From the NCBI GenBank assembly GCA_004154925.1, contig QJNS01000047.1, forward strand, positions 1 through 64,000: a stretch of 64,000 nt of DNA. Reading direction: 5' to 3'. Positions within the stretch are counted from its first letter, which is position 1. The number at the start of each line of letters is the position of its first letter. The position numbers were made by a program, and so were the translations under genes. Under the pieces are notes generated by a model. That model was not told the origin of the DNA, did not search any database, and saw nothing but the letters and a program-made list of their open reading frames with translations. Of this stretch, positions 56,290 to 64,000 are shown piece after piece. This DNA comes from Monosporascus cannonballus. Its lineage: Eukaryota > Ascomycota > Sordariomycetes > Xylariales.

Positions 56290-56620
56290 TGTTACGACCC
56301 AACAAGATCCGGTTTCGAGAAACGGTCAAATAAAGAATATATAAGCTACTTTCCGGGTTACGTGACGGTAATTACTGCCAAGCCAGTAATTATTAATAAC
56401 ATAATCATAAATAATTAAGATAAAAAAGGATATATACGTTTATTATCTCCATAATTTAAATAGCTTTAATTTATAATATAACATCGTTATCTAAGGCACC
56501 CTTGGTATTACGAGACGTAATACGTTATTGTTTTTATTGCTCAGATTTCTACGATATTCCTGTTAATATAAACCCGTCGACTTAAGGTTTAATAATTGGT
56601 TAAACCGCCTAGCTGTTATA
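56290..56620 (+). repeat. 3' LTR of F
   Basis: 331 bp, starts TGTTACGACCCAACAAG after a purine tract (56270-56286). The first 120 bp are lightly mutated. Ends GTTATA. Confidence 0.85.
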
Positions 56621-56625
56621 TAAAT

Positions 56626-59600
56626 ATAATAAGAAATATTATAAAAACAATTATGCGAATATTAGAATTAAATAAAAAAGTTTATTCGGGAATTTTTAAT
56701 TAATACGGAAAAATATATGCTATATATTATTAATAACGAAAATATCCCGATCACGAAAAATAAAAATAATAAAGATAATAAATAATAATATCAATATTTT
56801 CAAATTATAAGCCCAAAAATATTTAATAATTAACTAAAATAAAAAGCTAGCGTGAAGAAATAATGCTTATAAAAACGCTCTTTTTATTATTATAAATAAT
56901 ATATTTATTAAATAGAAAAAAAATAATTTAACGCATAATAAAAAATTATTATTAGAAAATTATTAATCATTTTTTAATTGGTATTTATTATAAATCTTTT
57001 TTAAATTTTTTTAAAAGAATCCGTTAATTTATAAAACATTTTTAAAACGATAATTAAAATAACGTATAATAAGATATAATTATAAATATACGAAAATAAT
57101 TTATTAAATAAGCAAACAAATATAATAAAATTAAAAATAATTAATATACTTCAAAAAATAATATGTCGGCAATAACGATAAGTATAATAACTTAACGCGT
57201 TAAACGAAAAAATATAACCAAAATTTGATAAATTCGAATAAAAATTAAAAAAATATTATTAATAAAAAACCGTAAAACAACGAAACCTGAAGGAATTAAA
57301 AGGAATTTTTAAAAGAAGCTTTAAACGTAACGATAAAAAACGTTAATAACTTTATTATTTTGGAAATACGAATTAGACCGTATTAATATATTATAAAAGT
57401 AAATTCCGGCACTTTAAATAGAAATTATATTATATTAAATATAATTAATAAATTTAAATTATTATGGAAATATAAGTTGAAATTTTGTACAATAATAAAT
57501 TCCGAAAATTAGGAATTTATTTATAATAACGGAAATATTATATATAAAATTAATTATTTCGAGATTTTTATTTAAGAACGATATTAAATAATTAGTTTCG
57601 ATATTATTTTATTTAAAAATTACGATATGATTTTAAAATTATTATGGATACGTTGGTACGAAATTTTAATTAATAAAAAGATTAATTAAATAAAATTAGT
57701 TTTATTTTTTATTTATAAATAAGAAAAATAACAATTTACTATTCGATCGCTAATAACGATAAATATAAATATAAAAATCCGATAAAAACCTTATTACTTA
57801 AAAGAATAAAATATAAAAAAGAAAATAAGCATTAAAGCAAAATACGATATATTATTATTATTATTAAAACAAAATTAAAATAATTAAATAACGGTATAAA
57901 ACTGTAATTTTAAAACTTATTTAATTTAATTAATATATTATTATAGAATTATAAATATAAGTAACGTTTTAAAAAAGGATTTAATACAAAATTATTAAAA
58001 CATAACGAATAAAATTATAACATAATTTTTAAAAACGGATTTTCGATAAAATGTTACCTTATTTATATTCTTAACGCAAATAAGTTACGTTTTTTCAAAA
58101 TATATCTTAAAAATCGGTTATAAAAAAGATAAATTCGACTTTTAAATTATTAATAAAATACCCGATATTTTTCGTACCGAAAAAACCCGGGAAAATATAA
58201 TTTATAGTTAATTACCGATTATTAAACAATATTATTACTAAAAATTAAATATTATTATGTCTAATTACGGAAATAAACAACTGATTTTACGGAATTAAAT
58301 AATTTATAACGTTTAATTTTGAAAATAAATGTAATTTTATTAAAATTAAAAAAATACAAATAAAAAATACCTTTTAAAATAAAATTCGGATTATTTAAAT
58401 ATTTAATTATATTAATAAGATTTACGAACGTATTAGAAATTTTTTAATGAATAATAAATTATATATTACGAAAATACGTCGATATTTTTGTTATTTATTA
58501 TTTTAATAATATTTTTATTTTTTAAAAAATAAAAGAAACATACGTAAAATTATTTATTAATACAAAAAAGAATATTTTTATAAGTAAGAAATAAAATATT
58601 TAAAATATATTATTATTTGAAAATATATTATTATTTTAAAATATATTAAGATAAACCTTAAAAAAAGTATAATATTTATAAAATAATAAATGTTAACTAC
58701 GATTAAAAAATATAAATATTTTTTCGATTTGTTAAATATTATAAGAAATTTATTCCAAATCTTAATAAAATAATTATATTATTAATATATTTTACGAAAA
58801 GAAATTTTAAATAAAGGCCAAATACTGAAAATATATTTTAAGATATTAAGGATACAATTATTAACAAATTAATATTAATTATATACAATTTAAACCGTTT
58901 TGTTAAATTAAAAACCGATATTTCGAATTACGTATTAAATATAATAATCAAATAACGAAATAATTATAACAAATTATATCTTATTATAGTTTTTTCTTAT
59001 AAATTAAAAAAAGCCGAATTTATTTACAATATTTTAAATAAAAAACCTATGGCTATTATTATGGTATTTCGAAAATTTACCTATTTTCTAAAAAGAAATT
59101 TATATTAAATTAAAATTTATACGGATTATTAAATTTTATCTGCTTTATTACAATTAAGGAATGTATAAAACGATAATTAAATTATATATAGAAATTAACG
59201 AATTTCGATTTCGTTATTATTTATAAAAAAATTTAAAATAGCAAAATACATATCCTAAATACGTAATTTAATTTTAAGAAAAGTCGTTAAAATTAATTAT
59301 ATAATTTTTAAGGCGATTATAAAAAAATATTTATATTTATAATAAATTACGACGATTCGGTTAATACCTTTCGATATAGATTAAAGAATTTAATAATATA
59401 ATAACGATTTCTTAAAAAATTAAAAAACGAATAAAATATATATTTAACAAAAATATTAAAAGTATTTAATAAAAAGAATATTCGAATATTAGTTATATAG
59501 ATATTTAGAAATTTGTAAAATTTTGAAACGGTTTTAACGTATATATTTTTTAAATAAAATTAATAATACAAAGAATTATACGGTAATATAATATTTTTAT

Positions 59601-60690
59601 TAAACGAAAGGTTTAATAACATATATTATACGGAAAACTGTAATTATTATTAATTATATTTAATTTTATTACTAAATCTTTTATATTAAAAATTTTAAGT
59701 ATAACTATATATTGCGATAATACTTTTGTAATCGTCGATGGATTTACAAAATCGTTTTATTTTCTATTATATTATAGAAATATGAATACCGAATAATTTG
59801 TATATATTTTTTTCAAATATATTTTTAATTTATACGAATTATTAATAAAAATTATTGTAAATAAAAAATTAATATTTATATTAAAATTTTGGCAAAGCCT
59901 TATAACGTAAATCGTCTTATATCATATATTATTTAACGTATTTAAATGTTAAATAAATAAATAAACGGAAAAAATAAACCAAATTTTGAAAATTTACTTA
60001 AGATATTATATTAATTGTAAACAAAATAATTAGATTAAAAATTATTAATTTTATAATTAATTTATAATACTAATTATTATAAAAATTTTAAAATAATATT
60101 TATAAACGTAAATTTTGGTTTTATTTTAAAGATTTATAAAAAAAATATGTAATAACGGTTTAATTAATATTAAAGTAATGTTTACGATAAAATAATTACG
60201 ATAATTTTATTAAGAAATAAAGATAGAACTGAAATTTATATAAAATTAACTAAATAAGTATTATAATTAAAAAAAGTTAAAAAGATTAATTTTCGAAAAG
60301 GGGGACATAATCGTTCTCGTTATAAAAAATATTTAAATAAAAAGACCTAATAAAAATTTCGTTTTCAAATAGATCGGTTTATATAAAATTATTAAGAAAA
60401 TCTCAGAAAACAATTATTAATTAAAACTTTTATTAAAAGTAAAATTTTATCTGATATTTTACTTTTTTTATTCAAATTAATAGCGGATATAATTAAGGTA
60501 TATACGGTATAAAACGATATGGAAATAAAAAAATAAATATACGAAATAAAAAAGTTTTTAATATACGAATACAAAATAAATTTACCCAGTATCTAATTAA
60601 ATAAAAAAATACCCGGATTTCGAAAACATTTAAAACCCGGTTAAAAACCGTATTGGCGCTTAACGCCTATTAAAAAACTTTTACCAGCAA
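56626..60690 (+). pseudogene. gag-pol of element E, 3' part, broken
   Basis: Continuation of the gag interrupted at 49951. Protease end at about 57600-57660 (ILKLLWIRW readable in one frame), reverse transcriptase box at 58499-58516 reading YFNNIF (both Asp lost), integrase at about 59728-59760, chromodomain at about 60580-60690. More mutated than F, consistent with being the older host element. Confidence 0.8.
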
Positions 60691-60699
60691 AAACGGAGC

Positions 60700-61146
60700 T
60701 ATCTGGAATAATAACATTTTAATCCATAAAATCCAAAAACAAAAATCTTTAATTTACCGTATTTGAATTAATAATATTTACCTTACTTAAAATCTAAATT
60801 TCGATTATAAATTTTAACCGTAACTACGTAAAATTAATAAAATTATTTAAAGATTAAAGGGCACGATTAATAAACTTTGCACCCTGGAATTAATAATATT
60901 ATCGTTAACGACGTATATAAGAAAAATACGTAAAAATTTTGGATAAAAATCTTTCGGCCGTTAACTTTTTTTTAATTTTTTCGACTGTGCGATATAACGG
61001 TTAATCATAAAAATAAGGATTTCTGTCCCGTCGTATAAATGGCCGTAATAAATATACTTTTTATAACGAAAAACCCTATCCATTATTTGGTAATTAAGCT
61101 GTAGAACAGAACAAAAAAAAATAAAATATCGCGTCAAAATTTTCAA
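60700..61146 (-). pseudogene. Antisense ORF of element E, different from A/D/F
   Basis: A minus-strand frame beginning with ATG at 61146 runs 60 codons to TAA (60961-60963) and then continues in the same frame to about 60700, interrupted only by TAA. Segments such as YYGHLYDGTEILIFMINRYI are visible. The position, between chromodomain and 3' LTR, is that of the antisense ORF of A, D and F, but I see no sequence similarity to it. Function unknown. Confidence 0.4.
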
Positions 61147-61291
61147 ATTTAACTAAATTAGCCAGGATAAATTATTGTTTAAATTTACGAAAACAACGTT
61201 TAAATATACCGGAAAATATATTAAATAAATATAAAAAAACTTATAAAAAAAGAAAAATCTTAAGGGCAAAATTTATAAAAAGGGGAGATTA

Positions 61292-61646
61292 TGTTATAGC
61301 CTAACGGGCCACGGTTTCCAAAAACGGTTTGTTACGACCCAACCATAATTACGCGGTAAAGCAAATTACGTAATAAATTACCAACTTACTGGCAATAAGC
61401 CAATAAGCCGGATCACTAATTCGTTAGTAGTGAGCTAATAAACAAAAAAAAGGATATATACGTTCGTTACTTCCATAATTTAGATAACTTTAGCTTGCAA
61501 TATAATATCGTTACCTAAGGCACCTTTAGTATTACGAGACGTAATGCGATTATTGTATTTATTGCTTAGATTTTTATGATACTCCTGCCAACATAAACCC
61601 GTACGACTAAGGTTTAATAGTTGGTTAAACCCCCTAGCTCGTTACA
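61292..61646 (+). repeat. 3' LTR of E
   Basis: 355 bp, starts TGTTATAGCCTAACGGG after a GGGGAGATTA purine tract, ends GTTACA with the terminal CA intact. Two 35-bp units instead of three. The right half is only lightly mutated. Confidence 0.85.
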
Positions 61647-61696
61647 CTATAGCTGTAGGAAATGTAACGATCAACGCCATAAATATTTTAAAGCGT

Positions 61697-61870
61697 TAAG
61701 GGGGTGTGTTAACTAGCAGGGGTACGTTAGCACCCCATATACGGAAGATTCCCTCTGATCGGAATATACATATTCCGTGGCTAGGTTACCTTAAAGTGCA
61801 ATGCGCGGTTTAGAGCACCTGCAACCGGTTATCAATACATAATAACAACTGATATCCCTTATATCTGACA
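61697..61870 (+). mobile_element. 3' end of a Ty1/copia-type element (polypurine tract + LTR)
   Basis: A purine tract (taaggggg, about 61697-61704) is followed by a 164-bp LTR-like unit (61707-61870) that begins TGTTAACTAGCAGGGG and ends ATATCTGACA. It contains the caatacataataacaac-like stretch found near the 3' end of fungal copia LTRs. It is not RIP-mutated. The rest of the element would lie left of 48450, where no copia domain is legible, so this may be a truncated copy. No target duplication could be tested. Confidence 0.55.
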
Positions 61871-62488
61871 GATCCCCTACCATCCTCCAGGTCCTACAGA
61901 AAGCCCCACCTACAGGGTCATGATTACTTCATCTTGGCAACACCCATACTGGACCAGGGTCTAGCTAGTATTACCAAACTAAACTGCGTACGAGCGGAGT
62001 GTTGGTTGCTTTTGTTCGTGGGTATGGATATGTCACTTCCCTGCTCACTATGAGACATGCTTCCCTCCAATGCAAACTGCTAGTTGCTTAGCTCGATACG
62101 ATAGCGGGAAAAGTGCTTGGACCTGGGCCCCCGTGGCTGTCTGGCTATAAAGTCCGTAATAGAGCTTATTGATCTGTCCGCGCATAAGGTATCCTCTACG
62201 CCAACATGGAGTTTGCTTCAGAACAACACGAAATGGGACCTTTTGGGTATCCCATACTTCCGCAGGGCATTCCAGATAATTTCGGACCTAATCGCGTATT
62301 CGCATACCCAACTAAAACATCACAATCTATGGATTATGTCTCTTCCAATCTGCATATCTCCTCAAATTACATCCCTTTCTGTCATGGCTCCCAGCAGTCA
62401 GGAGGCCTTTATACGTGTCGCGGTAACAAATTGACCATATATAACGCTATTGCTAGCCACGCAATAGCGGCGTCGCTTTCGCGACAAT
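61871..62488. other. GC-balanced DNA upstream of the bZIP gene
   Basis: Normal base composition. Two long overlapping frames exist (62117-62434 and 62206-62592, plus strand), neither resembling a known protein. The second overlaps the bZIP exon in another frame. It probably contains promoter and leader of the bZIP gene. Confidence 0.4.
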
Positions 62489-62878
62489 ATGGACATACCT
62501 CCTTTCGACCAAGATTGGAAATCAGGGAAGAACTTAAGGATAAAGAAAAAAAGGACGCGCGGGAGGCCAGGGGAAAAAGATATGCAAGATAAATTCCTAA
62601 GTAAAGATAAGGCAAGCATATGTCTCTAAGCTATTTGCATTCTGACTAACTCTCTGCAGCGCCCCCGGAAACAAATACGCGAAGCCCAAAGGGCATACCG
62701 AGCCCGAAAGGAGAGCGAAGTCGACGTATTGAGATATGAAGTTTTACAAGACACACTTGACGAAGTTCGAGCCGGTGTATTCGAAGAGGGGGTGTGGGAC
62801 GCGGTGAGGCCGTTCGTTCTGGAGCTGGGGTTGATGCCCCTATCAGCTAAACCCCGCCCCGTTGACCGAGCTGACTAA
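62489..62878 (+). pseudogene. Fungal bZIP transcription factor gene, exons out of phase
   Basis: DNA-binding factor of the fungal bZIP/Yap-like type. Exon 1 (62489-62600) starts MDIPPFDQDW and has an AT-hook-like KKKRTRGRP. An intron with GTAAAG donor (62601), CTAAC branch site (62645-62649) and CAG acceptor (62657-62659) follows. Exon 2 (62660-62878) encodes the basic region RKQIREAQRAYRARKE, a short leucine-zipper-like helix and about 40 more residues to TAA. Spliced this way the basic region is one base out of frame; one base too many in the C5 run at 62662-62666 would explain it. A 30-nt intron (62601-62630) would keep the frame but is very short. With about 110 residues it is shorter than usual relatives. 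Could be a pseudogene, an assembly error, or an alternative splice. Confidence 0.65.
62601..62659 (+). other. Predicted 59-nt spliceosomal intron
   Basis: GTAAAG...CTAAC...CAG with the branch adenosine 10 nt before the acceptor, typical of filamentous ascomycetes. An in-frame TAA (62627-62629) lies inside, so the intron must be removed for translation. Confidence 0.6.
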
Positions 62879-63392
62879 GATGACAGCCAATGTAATTTGA
62901 CATGGCATGGATGAGGCTGCATACGGTTGCAGCTGCACGAAGAAGTCGAGAAGCCTAAGAAGCCTAACAGGGCTTGGGAGTTGTTTTGCAATGCATGCCT
63001 TTATGGCGCGATCTGGCTGTCCTGTTCTCTCTATGGTTCCTGATGTACTTTACATGTGTGCATCCATTTTTTCTGGCGCTATCCAAGAGCGGCTTGTTCT
63101 TTGAGAGGATTCCAGACAGAGTCGTAATTGGCATTTAAGAAAGTTGGATCCGAAAATAAGTACAACCAAGACGATAGGCACTTTCATCTTTTGCGCACCG
63201 CGGTCAGGTATTGTCACGTCCGATACCTGCCACCAATATTGGTTAAATAAGAGAACCTGATAACCAGCCCTCCTTTCTTTAGGCTCTCGTGATCCATATT
63301 ATCAAACTCGAACTTAAGTCCCTAAGGGCTAGCACCAATCCAAGTGCCGTCCTCTTCTTGAGAGAATGCCTAGAAAGAGTCCGTTAGCCTGA
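62879..63392. other. GC-balanced DNA, no firm gene
   Basis: A 47-codon plus-strand frame (62995-63138) encodes a hydrophobic segment with two Trp and a basic end; a 65-codon frame (62907-63104) overlaps it. Neither is recognised. No intron signals convincingly join them to the bZIP gene. Confidence 0.35.
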
Positions 63393-63605
63393 TTAAAAAT
63401 CTGGAAAGGAGAAGCATCTTGCAAGGACACATTGACTAGATATTAACCCTGAGCCGCGTGCCTTGATAACAAGCTCTTTATTATCTTGCCGCTTGATGCG
63501 GTACTTTGTTCCTTGCTCGATTTTAATGGCGGAAATAGCCATGATGGCTACGAATAATGTCTGCTTGAATGTGACGATGGCAAATGTGATGAAATAATAA
63601 TCCAC
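63393..63605 (-). CDS. Hypothetical small protein, possible secretion signal
   Basis: 70 codons on the minus strand. Residues 5-26 are hydrophobic and end in MAISA, which would suit a signal peptide cleaved before IKIEQG; the following part is Lys/Arg-rich (KYRIKRQDNKELVIKARGSG). The last 17 residues may be intronic: a GCTAAC branch-like site and TTTCTAG acceptor occur just downstream on the minus strand (about 63390-63369), but no clear donor keeps the phase. It lies about 2 kb from the AT-isochore border, a location where fungal effector genes are often found. No family recognised; the effector idea is inference. Confidence 0.4.
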   Translation of the reverse strand: MDYYFITFAIVTFKQTLFVAIMAISAIKIEQGTKYRIKRQDNKELVIKARGSGLISSQCVLARCFSFPDF

Positions 63606-63738
63606 CTTTTATGGGATGGATTCATGGGGACAAGGCCCCAAAAGACATTTATAGATCAAGTTCATCCATCGCAAACTCTGAATTCTTTGTTTCGTCTTAC
63701 TCGCATAACTACGTACGTTTTCAGCCAAGGACGGTATT

Positions 63739-63954
63739 ATGTCTCAGTCTTATGCGCATAGTTTTGAGATGAAGAAGGTTGATAACACGTTGATAAAGTG
63801 GTCTTGCTATCTTTGTGGTAAAAAAACGGACTGGTACATCTACGAGTGCAAATACTGCATAACATATAGGTGTCAATCCTGCACCCAGAAGTCCGAGGTA
63901 CTTCCAAGAAGCCACGATCCTTACGTTGTCAGATTCGTATTAAATACTCGCTAG
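63739..63954 (+). CDS. Hypothetical 71-residue protein with three CxxC pairs
   Basis: Starts MSQSYAHSF, ends at TAG (63952-63954). Cysteines are at residues 23/26, 37/40 and 45/48 (CYLC, CKYC, CQSC), an arrangement suited to zinc binding and seen in many short uncharacterised fungal proteins. Composition is normal for the flanking DNA and there is no stop or frameshift. It may be a partial gene, since the window ends 46 bp later. An overlapping minus-strand frame (63721-63915) is taken as a shadow. Confidence 0.5.
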   Translation: MSQSYAHSFEMKKVDNTLIKWSCYLCGKKTDWYIYECKYCITYRCQSCTQKSEVLPRSHDPYVVRFVLNTR

Positions 63955-64000
63955 GAGCGTCGATATCGGGCTGCCTGAAGCTATTCGGCCCATATTTTCT

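Larger units (their letters stand above)
49952..56620 (+). mobile_element. Element F: gypsy chromovirus of the A family, nested in E
   Basis: 6.7 kb. LTRs at 49952-50319 (368 bp) and 56290-56620 (331 bp). Target duplication CAAAT (49947-49951) and TAAAT (56621-56625), differing by one RIP-type change. Outside F, the gag of E resumes in register, as shown by comparison with the uninterrupted gag of F at about 51440. Confidence 0.9.
48451..61646 (+). mobile_element. Element E: gypsy chromovirus of the A family, interrupted by F
   Basis: Bounded by perfect 5-bp target duplications CTATA (48446-48450 and 61647-61651). LTRs at 48451-48842 and 61292-61646; internal region 48843-49951 plus 56626-61291, together about 5.8 kb as in A. 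Element F with its duplication lies in the gag part. Stops and AT-enrichment show RIP, but both outer edges of E are clearly less mutated than its interior. Confidence 0.9.

Noticed and set aside
62117..62592. Overlapping plus-strand ORFs of 105 and 128 codons, and minus-strand ORFs at 62398-62619
   Set aside because: They overlap the bZIP leader and exon 1 in other frames, and no splice sites were found that join either plus-strand ORF in phase to the bZIP exons.
1..64000. CRISPR array, tRNA, rRNA, telomeric repeat
   Set aside because: No regularly spaced repeats of suitable length, no recognisable tRNA A/B boxes or rRNA segments, and no TTAGGG arrays were seen.

Overview
The window looks like a transposon graveyard from a filamentous ascomycete with an active or past repeat-induced point mutation (RIP) system. 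From base 1 to about 61,650 it is extremely AT-rich, CpA is largely replaced by TpA on both strands, and almost every recognisable coding frame is broken by TAA or TAG (the products of CAA and CAG) rather than by TGA. From about 61,650 to the end the base composition is normal and short gene-like ORFs appear. This is the structure of an AT-isochore joined to a GC-balanced segment. Nothing in the window identifies the genus.

Layout. Left block (1-12.6 kb): a minus-strand Ty3/gypsy element (B), split by a plus-strand chromodomain gypsy element (A, 1254-7849) with matching 5-bp target duplications. Then 3.3 kb of featureless AT-rich DNA. Middle block (15.9-29.9 kb): gypsy element D (same family as A), whose 5' LTR was split by a different chromodomain gypsy element C (16083-23360). 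The two halves of the D LTR add up to the length of the intact 3' LTR. From 29.9 to 43.4 kb is old AT-rich DNA with a partly preserved island (30.8-32.6 kb), a 1.4-kb sequence present twice, and short tandem repeats.

From 43.5 to 47.0 kb lies a less mutated stretch. It holds a broken plus-strand gene that I read as a geminivirus-like (CRESS DNA virus type) Rep, followed by a long RIP-damaged ORF of unknown function on the same strand. Right block (48.4-61.65 kb): gypsy element E with 5-bp duplications CTATA, itself split by element F (49952-56620). A, D, E and F belong to one family: same gag-pol, same chromodomain and same 3' half of the LTR, but different 5' LTR modules built from 35-36 bp tandem units. 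In A, D and F an antisense reading frame with a conserved product lies between the chromodomain and the 3' LTR.

The GC-balanced end holds the 3' end of a Ty1/copia-type element (61.7-61.87 kb), a short fungal bZIP gene whose exons are one base out of phase, a minus-strand ORF with an N-terminal hydrophobic segment (possible small secreted protein), and a 71-residue ORF with three CxxC pairs. No rRNA, tRNA or CRISPR array was recognised. Nearly all genes here are pseudogenes; only the last 2 kb could plausibly encode functional host proteins.
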